64,000 nucleotides of DNA from Acetobacter estunensis (GTDB taxonomy: Bacteria > Pseudomonadota > Alphaproteobacteria > Acetobacterales > Acetobacteraceae): contig NZ_JAHRDV010000014.1 in the NCBI RefSeq assembly GCF_019083805.1, positions 20,102 to 84,101 on the forward strand, in the 5' to 3' direction. Both the position numbers and the translations under genes were made by a program. The notes under the pieces were generated by a model that saw only the letters and a program-made list of their open reading frames with translations, searched no databases and was not told the DNA's origin. Below, piece by piece: positions 18,970-27,947 of the stretch; within the stretch, counting starts at the first letter, position 1; each line of letters starts with the position of its first letter.

Positions 18970-19039
18970 TCCATAAGTCTAGCACGACTGAAGGCCTATG
19001 GCAGGCGCTCTTCATCCCGCAGCGGCAAGCAGCGGGTTC

Positions 19040-19864
19040 CTATTTCAATTTAAACCCTGCCTCTTCAAGAACGGCGCGCTGATGCTCGCGTCCATGCAAA
19101 GCGGACGGCTTACCGATCCGCTGCGCGACGGTGGATGTCCAACTCCGCTCTGGCAATCCCTGTCGCTTCTGAAAGTCCGCATACAATTCATCGTAATGCC
19201 GCACGCCAGCTTCCTCGTCCGTCGTGGTGTAGCGCTCACGATGCAGCACCACCGATTGCGGCAATCTTGGCTTGACGTGCGTCGTCACGGCCGGATCGGG
19301 GTAACCGACAGCCAGACCGAACGCCACGGTCGTCAATGGAGGCAAGCCAAGTTCTCTCGCCACTTCAGGAGTATTGTTGCGGAGCGCCCCGAGATAGACG
19401 ATGCCCAGCCCAGAGGCCTCCAGCGACACGACGGCATTCTGGGCGGCTATGCCCGCATCGCTGACGCCCACGAGCAACGTATCAAGATAATCCAGCCCCT
19501 CCGACGGTGCACCCTCCCGCTCGGCAATACGCCGTAACCGACCCAGATCGACCACCCAGACCAGCAGGAGCGGCGCTTGCCGAATGTGCGCCTGATCGCC
19601 AGCCAATCGCGACAGACGCTCCTTGCGGGCGCTGTCCTCGACGGCAATGACGCTCCATATCTGAAGATTGGAAGAAGAAGACGCTGACTGAGCTGCGGCA
19701 ATGGCCGTTTCAATCGTGCCGACCGGCAGCGGTCGGTCCGAAAACGAGCGGACGGACCGATGCGCCAGTAGGCCACGCGTGACCGGATCGAGAGTCTCGA
19801 CAGGCACGGACGTCTCGGCCCCATATCTGAGATGCCATGCGTGAGCGACGTCCGGCGATGTCAT
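19040..19864 (-). CDS. Nitroreductase-family FMN-dependent NAD(P)H oxidoreductase
   Basis: 274 residues. LLAHRSVRSFSDRPLP near residue 35 is the FMN-binding N-terminus of the NfsA/Frp group, followed by AAQSASSSSNLQIWSV and the GLGIVYLGALRNN stretch near 155. I chose ATG 19864 because AGGAAGAGGA lies just upstream; ATG 19888 overlaps the upstream stop (ATGA) and is possible. The gene is coupled to an LLM flavin monooxygenase gene, which needs reduced FMN; that this reductase supplies it is inference. Other family members act on nitro compounds or quinones. Confidence 0.82.
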   Translation of the reverse strand: MTSPDVAHAWHLRYGAETSVPVETLDPVTRGLLAHRSVRSFSDRPLPVGTIETAIAAAQSASSSSNLQIWSVIAVEDSARKERLSRLAGDQAHIRQAPLLLVWVVDLGRLRRIAEREGAPSEGLDYLDTLLVGVSDAGIAAQNAVVSLEASGLGIVYLGALRNNTPEVARELGLPPLTTVAFGLAVGYPDPAVTTHVKPRLPQSVVLHRERYTTTDEEAGVRHYDELYADFQKRQGLPERSWTSTVAQRIGKPSALHGREHQRAVLEEAGFKLK

Positions 19865-19884
19865 GAGCGTTCCTCTTCCTACTT

Positions 19885-20973
19885 TCATCCAGCCTGACGC
19901 TCAGGCTGCGCATCCAGTGCCGCCACACGCTCGCGCACCAGCGGGATAAGCTGCTCACCGTAACGCCGGGCGTCCTCCAGCGGTTCAAAACCACGGATCA
20001 GGAAATTGTCGATACCGAGGCTATAGTACTCCAGCAGACTCTCTGCCACCTGTTCAGGAGTGCCAACAAGGCCGGTGGAATTGCCGGCTGCCCCTGTCAA
20101 CGTGGCCACGCCTGTCCACAGACGCGTGTCCTGTCGGTTCCGCTTCGCCGTTTCCAGAAGACGGAGAGAGCCATCGTTGGGCGGCCGGTGCCCGGTAGTG
20201 GGCAGCCCTTCCGCCTCTCGGTTGGCACGAACCTGCTCCTCGATCTCGGACGCCCGTTTCCACGCAGCTTCTTCGGTTTCCGCAATAACGGGACGTAATG
20301 AGAGGGAAAAACCAACCCTGCGACCGTGTCTGGTCGCCGCCGTCCGGACTCGCGTTACGACGTCGCGTGTAGCCTCCAGCGACTCACCCCATGTCGCGTA
20401 AACATCTGCGTGACGGCCCGCGACCTCGATGGCTTCCGGGGATGTGCCTCCGAAAAAGACCGGCAGGTTCTGCGGATGCAGAGAACTGAATGCCTGACGG
20501 ATGTGATAAAATTTTCCGTCATGATCGAACGGTGTGCGAGCCGTCCATTCCTGCCTCAGAATGTCGAGATACTCATCACTACGAGCGTAACGCTCCGCTT
20601 TGGTCGTGCCGACATCTCCGTCCCGCGCCATTTCGGAATCTGCGCCGCCAGTGATGATATGTACGGCCACTCGTCCACCCGAAAGCTGATCCAGTGTGGC
20701 GAGTTGACGCGCCGCCAATGTGGGCTGGGTGAAGCCCGGCCGGTGCGCCACAAGAAACCCGAGCCGCGTGGTCAGGGCCGCGCCATAAGCCGCGACAATC
20801 TGGCTCTCGGGGGAATTCGAACCAAACGGGATCAGCACACGGTCAAAACCACCCTTTTCCTGCGCATCCAGCGCATCGCGCACGTATTGCGGGTCCAGCG
20901 CGCGGCTGCGTGTGCCAGCGTGAATTTCGGAGGTATTATTGAAACCGATATAACCAATGAAATTTACAGGCAT
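19885..20973 (-). CDS. LLM-class FMNH2-dependent monooxygenase, SsuD-like
   Basis: 362 residues from ATG 20973, which has GGAG eight bases upstream; ATG 20979 or 21051 are alternatives. Family features are NFIGYIGFNNTSEIH at the N-terminus, AAYGAALTTRLGFLVAHRPG near 75, LATLDQLSGGRVAVHIITGG near 105 and LPVFFGGTSPEAIEVA near 185. The closest well-known relatives are alkanesulfonate monooxygenases (SsuD/MsuD), which release sulfite from organosulfonates. No ABC sulfonate transporter is visible here. It is followed by the nitroreductase gene, probably its flavin-reducing partner. Confidence 0.8.
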   Translation of the reverse strand: MPVNFIGYIGFNNTSEIHAGTRSRALDPQYVRDALDAQEKGGFDRVLIPFGSNSPESQIVAAYGAALTTRLGFLVAHRPGFTQPTLAARQLATLDQLSGGRVAVHIITGGADSEMARDGDVGTTKAERYARSDEYLDILRQEWTARTPFDHDGKFYHIRQAFSSLHPQNLPVFFGGTSPEAIEVAGRHADVYATWGESLEATRDVVTRVRTAATRHGRRVGFSLSLRPVIAETEEAAWKRASEIEEQVRANREAEGLPTTGHRPPNDGSLRLLETAKRNRQDTRLWTGVATLTGAAGNSTGLVGTPEQVAESLLEYYSLGIDNFLIRGFEPLEDARRYGEQLIPLVRERVAALDAQPERQAG

Positions 20974-21166
20974 TTTCATCACTCCATCGTCTGCGATCAG
21001 ATCGCCAGAGTGAGCGCGAGCAGCCTTCCGCGTCATGCGAGTTATGGTCAAGTGAGAGTAATGGGAAAATGGATGGTGTGCTCGGCTTTGCTGAGCAAGC
21101 TAACGGGAAACGTCGGGACAAACCTGCAGGAACTGACAAACACCTCGATTTCTGCATAATTCCCTC

Positions 21167-22609
21167 ATGACAACGTCCCCCACTCCCGCCTCTCCTGCAG
21201 TTCTTCTTCCACGAGCGGCCCGCAGAGAGAGAGGGCAAGCCCTTCGGCGCTCCGTGCCTCGCTCGTCCCACGCGGGGTGGTCACCCACCAAGGACCGTGC
21301 GGATCCACTGACACTTCTCAATCAGCAGAGCCGACTTCGGATCCCGAGCCTTATCCCCGTTCGTTACGAACGTATGCGGGCCTCCCCTTTCGCTTTTCTC
21401 CGGGGCGCCGCCATTGTCATGGCCGCCGACCTTGCTCACACACCGACAAGCGGACTGACCGTTCAGGGCTGCGGTGATTGCCATCTTGCCAATTTCGGCA
21501 GTTATGCCTCACCCGAAGGTATTCCGGTTTTCGACATCAACGACTTCGATGAAACGCTTCGCGCGCCTTTTGAGTGGGACATCAAGCGCCTCGGCACCTC
21601 GCTCATTCTCGCAGGTGCCGAAACGGGTCTTGCCGACCGGGTCGCGCAGTCGCTTGCGAACATCATGGCGCAAACCTACTGCACGGAAATGGCGCGTCTT
21701 TCCCGACTGAGTCCGCTTCAGGTATGGGTCAACCGCGTCGATCTTCAAAGCGCGATAGAGCATTTTGAAAATCCCAAGACGCGGCACCGGGTGGAAACCC
21801 TACTCAAGCAACGTCTCGACAGCACCCGAAACGCCTTTGGCCTGATCTCGGATGATAGCAACGCACCATCTCTGCGGGAGTGCCCTCCTTTGACGATGCG
21901 CCTGCCGGAACAGGACACGGCCATCCGCGCCGCCTTCGCCCGGTATATCGCCACGCAGCCGCAGGAGCGTCTGGCGCTGCTGAACTGTTACACGCTGCGC
22001 GATGTCATTTTCAAAGTGGTGGGGATCGGCAGCGTGGGCACGTTCTGCGCCATCGGTCTCTTCACCACAGCGGACAATGAACCGCTTCTGCTCCAGATCA
22101 AGGAAGCACAGGCCTCCGTTCTCACACCATATGTCAGCGAAAAATCGCCTTTCCACAATCAGGGCAAACGTGTCGTCACCGGCCAGCGCATCATGCAGGC
22201 GGTATCGGACTCCTTTCTTGGCTGGACGGACAGTCCTGACGACGCGCCCCACAACCCCGCCATCATCACACCGACAGCTTCCTCCTCTCCCGTTCCCAAC
22301 GATGAGGAACGACAATTCTACGTCCGCCGGGTCAAGGACACACGACTGGCCGCCATTGGCGCCGATTTCGCTCAGGACGGGCTGGAAGATTATGCGCGCC
22401 TGTGTGGCCGGGTTCTTGCCCGGGCCCATGCCCGCTCCGGTGATCCCGTCACCATCTCGGCCTATGCCGGCAAGGGCAACGCTTTTGCAGATGCCATCGC
22501 CGATTTCTCTGTGGCATATGCCCAACAGACCCGGCAGGACTGGCAGCATTTCGTCGCCTCCACCACTGGGAAAAGCCCTACAAGCAAAAAAAGCCCGTCA
22601 TCGACCTGA
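21167..22609 (+). CDS. DUF2252-family protein
   Basis: 480 residues. DUF2252 proteins are kinase-like in fold and uncharacterised. Recognisable segments are LIPVRYERMRASPFAFLRGA near residue 65, CGDCHLANFGSYASPEG near 100, FDINDFDETLRAPFEWDIKR near 122, and a C-terminal ARAHARSGDP. The aspartates in DINDFDE resemble metal-binding residues of aminoglycoside-phosphotransferase-like enzymes; that is inference. The ribosome site before the ATG is weak. Divergent from the SsuD-like gene across a 193-base gap in which I see no clear operator. Confidence 0.82.
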   Translation: MTTSPTPASPAVLLPRAARRERGQALRRSVPRSSHAGWSPTKDRADPLTLLNQQSRLRIPSLIPVRYERMRASPFAFLRGAAIVMAADLAHTPTSGLTVQGCGDCHLANFGSYASPEGIPVFDINDFDETLRAPFEWDIKRLGTSLILAGAETGLADRVAQSLANIMAQTYCTEMARLSRLSPLQVWVNRVDLQSAIEHFENPKTRHRVETLLKQRLDSTRNAFGLISDDSNAPSLRECPPLTMRLPEQDTAIRAAFARYIATQPQERLALLNCYTLRDVIFKVVGIGSVGTFCAIGLFTTADNEPLLLQIKEAQASVLTPYVSEKSPFHNQGKRVVTGQRIMQAVSDSFLGWTDSPDDAPHNPAIITPTASSSPVPNDEERQFYVRRVKDTRLAAIGADFAQDGLEDYARLCGRVLARAHARSGDPVTISAYAGKGNAFADAIADFSVAYAQQTRQDWQHFVASTTGKSPTSKKSPSST

Positions 22610-22680
22610 AAGAAAGCCCTCTTTGCTTCAGGCGACCTCTTGCCACCGTTCACATCAGGTCTGGAAAGACATTACCAACC

Positions 22681-22709
22681 TCCCTGAAAAATCTTTTATA
22701 TTTCAGGGA
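22681..22709. terminator. Convergent hairpin between the DUF2252 and mini-lipoprotein genes
   Basis: TCCCTGAAA and TTTCAGGGA form a perfect 9-base stem around an AT-rich 11-base loop. The right arm covers the stop codon of the mini-lipoprotein gene. It lies between two convergent genes and probably stabilises or ends both transcripts; the lack of a clean T tail keeps confidence moderate. Confidence 0.5.
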
Positions 22710-22885
22710 AGATAAGGGATCGATCCTCGATCTGGCGGGGGACGACCCATGTCATGCGAACTGTCATACCAATGACTATGACGGTAATTATAGTCTTGTG
22801 GCCCCTCATGCGGATGCCTGTGATGGTGACAGGCCGTCAAAACCAGCAAAACACCGACGATACCAACGGTTTTTAGACATCTCAC
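22703..22885 (-). CDS. His-rich mini-lipoprotein (copy 1 of 3)
   Basis: 60 residues from GTG 22885, preceded by AGGAGAG at ideal distance. A short signal VRCLKTVGIVGVLLVLTAC ends in the lipobox LTAC. The mature peptide starts with CHHHRHPHEGP and then has Tyr, Ser and Pro-rich text (DYNYRHSHWYDSSHD). I know no named family. Two further tiny lipoproteins of the same layout lie at 41412 and 41650. The His cluster right after the lipidated Cys suggests metal binding at the membrane surface; this is inference. Confidence 0.65.
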   Translation of the reverse strand: MRCLKTVGIVGVLLVLTACHHHRHPHEGPQDYNYRHSHWYDSSHDMGRPPPDRGSIPYLP

Positions 22886-22964
22886 CTTGCTCTCTCCTTT
22901 TGAGAGAACCAAGACCTGCATGGAGCAGATCTGCGTTCATCAATCCTGAACGACATACCAGCAT

Positions 22965-22980
22965 GAGAGTTTGAACTCTC
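22965..22980. promoter_or_regulatory. Perfect inverted repeat upstream of mini-lipoprotein 1
   Basis: GAGAGTT-TG-AACTCTC, 7-base arms with a 2-base centre, about 80 bases upstream of the GTG start. It could be an operator. The rest of the 22886-23080 gap shows nothing else that I can support. Confidence 0.35.
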
Positions 22981-23080
22981 CATCGCCAGTCATACAATTT
23001 CACAAAAATCGGTTCTTCTGGATTTCGGAAAAAAGCGGCTTCATCTCGCGGCACTCAATAACGACCGAACGTAGAACATA

Positions 23081-23117
23081 AAAAAACCCGACATATCCAG
23101 CGACATGTCGGGGTTTT
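23081..23117 (-). terminator. Rho-independent terminator of the glp operon
   Basis: AAAACCCGACAT and ATGTCGGGGTTTT form a strong stem with A and T tracts on both sides, 18 bases after the glpK stop. It can act in both directions. Confidence 0.8.
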
Positions 23118-23135
23118 CCAGTCTCTTCGAACGAT

Positions 23136-24626
23136 TTATGCCTTCACAAGCGCCCGGCGCACAGCCAGATGCCAGCCATCGATCATCGTCCGGCGCTCCG
23201 TCAGATCCATCTTCGGCTCGAACAGAGCACCCAGTTCCCAGTCTGCCGCGACATCATCGAGACTGTTCCACAGCCCCACGCCCACACCGGCAAGGAAAGA
23301 GGCTCCGAGCGCAGTCGTCTCGATCTGACGAGGCCGCTCCACGCGCGCCTGAAGCATGTCGGCAAGGAACTGGCAGAACCAGTCATTGGCCGACATGCCG
23401 CCATCCACGCGCAACGTGCTGGTCGTACCGCCGCCGTCCTGCGTCATGGCGGCCACAAGATCCATCGTCTGATACGCCACCGATTCCAGTGCGGCACGCG
23501 CAATATGCGCTTCGGTCGCATCCAGTGTCAGACCGCAGATCAAGCCGCGCACATCCGGCTCCCAATGCGGAGCGCCCAGCCCCACGAAACCCGGTACCAT
23601 ATAGACACCGTGACTGTTGGGAATACGCGTCGCCATATCGTCCGTCTGGGACGCATGAGTGATGAGGTGCAGCCCATCGCGCAGCCATTTGATGGCCGCA
23701 CCCGCCACAAAAATCGAACCTTCCAGCGCGTAGGCCGTCTTGCCCTTCACACGATACGCAATCGTGGTCAGCATCCGGTTACGGGACACGACCGGCTTCT
23801 CGCCCGTATTAAGCAGCACGAAGCACCCTGTGCCATAGGTCGCCTTCGCCGTGCCCGGCTTGAAACAGGTCTGGCCCACAACGGCCGCCTGCTGGTCTCC
23901 AGCAATACCTGCGATCGGAACCGGACGACCGAACAGATCTGGCGTGGACTCACCGAACACACCGCTGCTGTCCTTCACTTCCGGCAAAAGTGCTGCCGGA
24001 ACGCGGAACAGCTTGAGCAGATCGTCATCCCATTGTTGACGATGAATATCGAACAGCAGCGTGCGGCAGGCGTTGGTCACATCCGTTGCATGAACCGCAC
24101 CGCCCGTCAGACGCCACAGCAAAAAGCTGTCGATCGTGCCGAACGCCAGTTCCCCTTTCTCCGCACGGACCCGCGCACCCTCCACATTGTCGAGAATCCA
24201 CGCCAATTTGGTGGCCGAGAAATACGGGTCGAGCAGAAGGCCGGTGCGCTCTGTCACCAACTTTTCATGCCCCTGCTCTTTTAGTTCCGCGCACAGTTTG
24301 GCCGTGCGGCGATCCTGCCAGACAATGGCGCTGTGGATCGGCTTGCCCGTGGCGCGATCCCACACCACGATGGTCTCACGCTGGTTGGTGATGCCGATGG
24401 CCGCGATCCGGTCCACACCACCCGACCGCTCCACAGCTTCCTGCGCCGTGCTAAGCGCGTCACGCCAGATATCCTCAGGATCGTGCTCGACCCAGCCCTG
24501 ATTGGGGTAATACTGAGGGAACTCCTGACGGGCGACGGAAAGCTCGCGTCCATTGACATCGAAGACGATGCTGCGAGTGGACGTGGTGCCCTGGTCGATG
24601 GCCAGGATACGATCCTGTTTGATCAT
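23136..24626 (-). CDS. glpK: Glycerol kinase
   Basis: 496 residues from ATG 24626. It phosphorylates glycerol to glycerol 3-phosphate in the cytoplasm. The N-terminus [17 protein letters not shown] is the ATPase phosphate-1 motif. Others are [20 protein letters not shown] near 80, [12 protein letters not shown] near 165, [12 protein letters not shown] near 245 and [13 protein letters not shown] near 265. The length matches E. coli GlpK (502). It is last in glpD-glpF-glpK, 19 bases after glpF, and is followed by a strong terminator. Regulation is probably through GlpR. Confidence 0.96.
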   Translation of the reverse strand: MIKQDRILAIDQGTTSTRSIVFDVNGRELSVARQEFPQYYPNQGWVEHDPEDIWRDALSTAQEAVERSGGVDRIAAIGITNQRETIVVWDRATGKPIHSAIVWQDRRTAKLCAELKEQGHEKLVTERTGLLLDPYFSATKLAWILDNVEGARVRAEKGELAFGTIDSFLLWRLTGGAVHATDVTNACRTLLFDIHRQQWDDDLLKLFRVPAALLPEVKDSSGVFGESTPDLFGRPVPIAGIAGDQQAAVVGQTCFKPGTAKATYGTGCFVLLNTGEKPVVSRNRMLTTIAYRVKGKTAYALEGSIFVAGAAIKWLRDGLHLITHASQTDDMATRIPNSHGVYMVPGFVGLGAPHWEPDVRGLICGLTLDATEAHIARAALESVAYQTMDLVAAMTQDGGGTTSTLRVDGGMSANDWFCQFLADMLQARVERPRQIETTALGASFLAGVGVGLWNSLDDVAADWELGALFEPKMDLTERRTMIDGWHLAVRRALVKA

Positions 24627-24645
24627 GACGGCGCGCTCCTGGCGG

Positions 24646-25473
24646 TCAGACGGATGAAGGATGTGTGACGGGAATGTCCGCCACGGCGGCACGCGGCATG
24701 AAGGGCCGCAGGAGATACTGGTAAAGCCCCGCGCCGATCACGCCGCCCGCAAGCGGCCCGACGATGGGCACCCACCAGTAATTGCCCGGAGACGGGATCG
24801 CAGACGGTCCCCACCCGGTCAGAAAACAGAACAGACGCGGACCGAAATCGCGCGCCGGATTGATGGCCCACGCATCGAGATAACCCGCGGACGCGCCGAT
24901 GGCTGCGACCAGCAGACCAATAATCAACGCGCCACCGTTCGCCTGCGGGGCCATCGTGTTGTACTCGCACGTAATGGCAAAGATGCCGAACACCAGCAGA
25001 CCCGTCAGGATGGTCTGCACGAGCAGCGAGTGCAGAGGCGTCACATATTCACCGGGATGAGTGAAGAAAACGCCCGCTGCCGCACCATCGTTCCAGAAAT
25101 CCATGCCATGCGCTGCCGCATAGTGCAGGATCACCGGCTGGAACAGCGCATAGACCGCGGATGCGCCAATAACGCCACCTGCGATCTGTGCTGCCATGTA
25201 GGGAGCCACTTTCTTCCACGAAAAGCCGCGATAGATGGCCAGAGCCAGCGTCACCGCCGGATTGGCATGTGTGCCGGAGACGGCTCCCGTGATGTGAATG
25301 GCGAGTGTGACACCAAGCCCCCAGACGATGCACACGCCCCAATAGGCGTTCTTGTAGGGGCTTGGGTCATAGAGTGCGTACATCGCGGCCACGGAATCGC
25401 CCAGCAGGACGATGATGAAGACCGCAATGCACTCGGCGATCAATTCGCCAATAAACCGGTTTCGGGCTGTCAT
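24646..25473 (-). CDS. glpF: Glycerol facilitator (aquaglyceroporin)
   Basis: 275 residues, six membrane spans plus two half-helices. The first pore motif appears in [19 protein letters not shown] and the second in [14 protein letters not shown]; the Asp after the second NPA-R is typical of glycerol-conducting channels rather than water-only ones. [20 protein letters not shown] forms helix 1. It lets glycerol diffuse through the inner membrane. Located 38 bases after glpD and just before glpK, so the uptake and phosphorylation steps are co-expressed. Confidence 0.95.
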   Translation of the reverse strand: MTARNRFIGELIAECIAVFIIVLLGDSVAAMYALYDPSPYKNAYWGVCIVWGLGVTLAIHITGAVSGTHANPAVTLALAIYRGFSWKKVAPYMAAQIAGGVIGASAVYALFQPVILHYAAAHGMDFWNDGAAAGVFFTHPGEYVTPLHSLLVQTILTGLLVFGIFAITCEYNTMAPQANGGALIIGLLVAAIGASAGYLDAWAINPARDFGPRLFCFLTGWGPSAIPSPGNYWWVPIVGPLAGGVIGAGLYQYLLRPFMPRAAVADIPVTHPSSV

Positions 25474-25511
25474 TGTTTTTCTTGCTCTTACCCGTTGGTT
25501 ATGTCGGTCGG

Positions 25512-27035
25512 TCAGCCGACTTTCTTATGCACATACTCCGCGAGGCGATCACGCTCCGCTTGTGTCATATGCAGACCGATTTTTGAGCGACGCCACAGTA
25601 CGTCTTCCGGCGCGCGCGCCCATTCGTTCTCGATGAGGTAGTCCACCTCGGCGGTGGTCATGCCCGCACCCAGATCTTCTCCTAGATCGGCAAGCTCCTT
25701 TGCATTACCCACAATATCGTAAGCCCGGGTGCCGTACATCCGCATCAGACGCCACGCAAGCTGAAGCGGCAGGAAAGGCGCGGTCGCGCGGAAACGGTTC
25801 AGCGCCGCCTCAAAGCCTCCCGACCCCAGATCGCCACCTGGAAGAGCGGCATCCGCCGTCCAGGAATGACCCGCCACGGCCGGCAACACAGGCGCAAGCT
25901 TCTCAAGCGCGTGCTCGGCCAGCTTGCGGAATGTCGTGATCTTGCCACCGAAGATCGACAGAAGCGGAGCGCCGTCCGTATTGTCCAGATCCAGCACGTA
26001 ATCGCGTGTCACGGCAGAGGCGTTGGCGGCAGCATCGTCATAGAGCGGACGCAGGCCAGCGTAGCTCCACACGGCATCGGACGGCTTCACTTCCTTGTTG
26101 AAATAACGGTTTACGCTCTCACAGAGATATTTCACCTCTTCGGGCGAAATCTCGACCAGACCCGGCTCTTCCTTCCATGTCACATCTGTAGTGCCGATGA
26201 GCGTGAACTTCTGCTCATAGGGAATGGCAAAGACGATGCGCTTGTCCGGGTTCTGGAAAATGTAGCACTGCGGGCCGTCAAAGATCTGCGGCACCACGAT
26301 ATGGCTGCCCTTCACCAGACGGACGGACTTGGAGTTCGGCAGATCGAGCTGATTGGCCAGCAGCTTTGCCACCCACGGACCGGCGGCGTTCACAACGCCC
26401 TTGGCCCGCACGGTGCTGGTCCCGCCGCTCACCATATCCTCGATCTGGGCCTCCCACACACCGTTCACACGGCGGGCAGCCGTGAGGCGGGTGCGCGTGC
26501 GGATCTCCGCCCCACGCTGAGAGGCGTCCATGGCATTGAGCACCACAAGGCGGCTGTCCTGCACCCAGCCATCGGAATAGACGAACCCCTTGTCGTAGCG
26601 GTCCTGCAGCGGCTTGCCCGCCGAATGCGTGCGCAGGTCGATCCCGCGCGACTTCGGCAGCTTCATGTTCGGCGCGAGATGATCGTAGAGAAACAGGCCC
26701 AGCCGGATCATCCATGCCGGACGCTGCTCGGGCGTGTGGGGCAGCACAAAGCGCAGCGGCCACATGATGTGCGGCGCAATCGCCAGCAGGCGGTCACGCT
26801 CGATCAATGCCTCCCGCACAAGGCGGAACTCGTAATATTCAAGATAGCGCAGACCGCCATGGATCAGCTTGGTGCTCGACGATGAGGTGTAGCTGGCCAG
26901 ATCGTCCTGCTCCACCAGCAGCACGGACGCGCCGCGCCCCGCCGCATCGCGGGCAATGCCGGTGCCGTTCACACCGCCGCCGACGATCAGCAGGTCATAT
27001 ACGGTGGAAGTGTCGCCTGAAGCTGCCGTGTTCAT
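25512..27035 (-). CDS. glpD: Glycerol-3-phosphate dehydrogenase (FAD, respiratory)
   Basis: 507 residues from ATG 27035; an upstream ATG at 27065 is possible but overlaps the promoter. The FAD-binding GGGVNGTGIARDAAGRG lies at about residue 18, followed by SSSTKLIHGGLRYLEYYEFR near 50 and LRPLYDDAAANAS near 325. The enzyme is a peripheral inner-membrane flavoprotein that passes electrons from glycerol 3-phosphate to ubiquinone and makes dihydroxyacetone phosphate. First gene after glpR, with two GlpR-like operators in or beside its leader. Confidence 0.95.
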   Translation of the reverse strand: MNTAASGDTSTVYDLLIVGGGVNGTGIARDAAGRGASVLLVEQDDLASYTSSSSTKLIHGGLRYLEYYEFRLVREALIERDRLLAIAPHIMWPLRFVLPHTPEQRPAWMIRLGLFLYDHLAPNMKLPKSRGIDLRTHSAGKPLQDRYDKGFVYSDGWVQDSRLVVLNAMDASQRGAEIRTRTRLTAARRVNGVWEAQIEDMVSGGTSTVRAKGVVNAAGPWVAKLLANQLDLPNSKSVRLVKGSHIVVPQIFDGPQCYIFQNPDKRIVFAIPYEQKFTLIGTTDVTWKEEPGLVEISPEEVKYLCESVNRYFNKEVKPSDAVWSYAGLRPLYDDAAANASAVTRDYVLDLDNTDGAPLLSIFGGKITTFRKLAEHALEKLAPVLPAVAGHSWTADAALPGGDLGSGGFEAALNRFRATAPFLPLQLAWRLMRMYGTRAYDIVGNAKELADLGEDLGAGMTTAEVDYLIENEWARAPEDVLWRRSKIGLHMTQAERDRLAEYVHKKVG

Positions 27036-27069
27036 CGGTTCCGTCTCACGTTCGTGGAATGTCATGTCT

Positions 27070-27087
27070 GTTTTCGTATCCGAACAT
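27070..27087. promoter_or_regulatory. GlpR-like operator 2 (imperfect)
   Basis: GTTTTCGTATCCGAACAT shares its right half (CCGAACAT) and the TTCG core with operator 1, 59 bases away. It lies 35 bases before the glpD ATG, where binding would block transcription. Confidence 0.6.
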
Positions 27088-27143
27088 CATGGCTCTTGGC
27101 AACACCAAGATACCTGCCGGAAAATTATGGCACGCTGACCACA

Positions 27144-27947
27144 TTATGTTCGTTTCCGAACATTCATGTCCGCAATCACCAGTTCCACCCCATGCTCGGC
27201 CAGCAGATCGCAGATCGGCTCAGGCGGTCTGCGATCCGTGAAAAACACATCCACGCCCACGATGCTGCCTGCCCGCACCAATGGTCGTCTGCCAAACTTT
27301 GTGTGATCGGCCAGCAGAAACACCTTGCGCGAATTGGCGCGGATCAACTCGGAGGCACGAATTTCCTCCTGATCGTAGTCCAGAAGCGTGCCGTCCCCAT
27401 CGATGCCGCTGATGCCGATCACGCCGTAATCGGCGCGATACCGCGCCAGCATTTCCAGCGAGTCCGGCCCCAGAATGCCGCCGTCCCGCATTCGCACGGT
27501 GCCGCCCGTCACCACCACACGGCAATCCGCGCCACCGGCCAGAAGGGAGGCCACATGCAGGTTGTTGGTGATGACCTGAAGCCCTCGGTGTCCGCTCAAC
27601 GCCCGCGCAAACGCCTCGGTCGTAGTCCCTATGTTGATGAACAGCGACGCACCATCCGGCACCGCCCGCGCCGCGCTGGCGCCGATGGCTTCCTTTTCAC
27701 GCCGGGTATGAATCTGTCTCTGGGAATAGGCAATGTTTTCGACGGAAGACGGTGCGCTGGCACCGCCATGGTGACGCACCACATCCCCCGCCGCGTCCAG
27801 TATGCGAATATCGCGCCGAATGGTCTGCACGGCGACATCGAAGTGCCGTGCCAGTTCTTCATGCGACGCATAACCCTGCTTGCGGACCGCAGCTATGATC
27901 GCCTGATGACGCATCTGCGTGCGTGAAACATCCGCGCCTCCCGTCAC
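27144..27947 (-). CDS. glpR: GlpR, DeoR-family repressor of glycerol genes
   Basis: 267 residues from GTG 27947, which overlaps the recQ stop (GTGA); ATG 27914 would also give a full protein. The helix-turn-helix reads GYASHEELARHFDVAVQTIR with RDIRILDAAGDVVRHHGGA, very close to E. coli GlpR. The sensor half has FINIGTTTEAFARAL, VITNNLHVASLL and ISGIDGDGTLLDYD. The inducer in this family is glycerol 3-phosphate. It sits directly upstream of glpDFK, and its last codons contain a GlpR-type operator palindrome. Confidence 0.93.
   Translation of the reverse strand: MTGGADVSRTQMRHQAIIAAVRKQGYASHEELARHFDVAVQTIRRDIRILDAAGDVVRHHGGASAPSSVENIAYSQRQIHTRREKEAIGASAARAVPDGASLFINIGTTTEAFARALSGHRGLQVITNNLHVASLLAGGADCRVVVTGGTVRMRDGGILGPDSLEMLARYRADYGVIGISGIDGDGTLLDYDQEEIRASELIRANSRKVFLLADHTKFGRRPLVRAGSIVGVDVFFTDRRPPEPICDLLAEHGVELVIADMNVRKRT
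27146..27163. promoter_or_regulatory. GlpR-like operator 1, inside the 3' end of glpR
   Basis: ATGTTCG-TTTC-CGAACAT is a perfect 7-base inverted repeat. On the minus strand it encodes the last residues and stop of GlpR (NVRKRT). The TTCG/CGAA cores match known E. coli GlpR sites. It lies 110 bases upstream of glpD. Confidence 0.7.
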
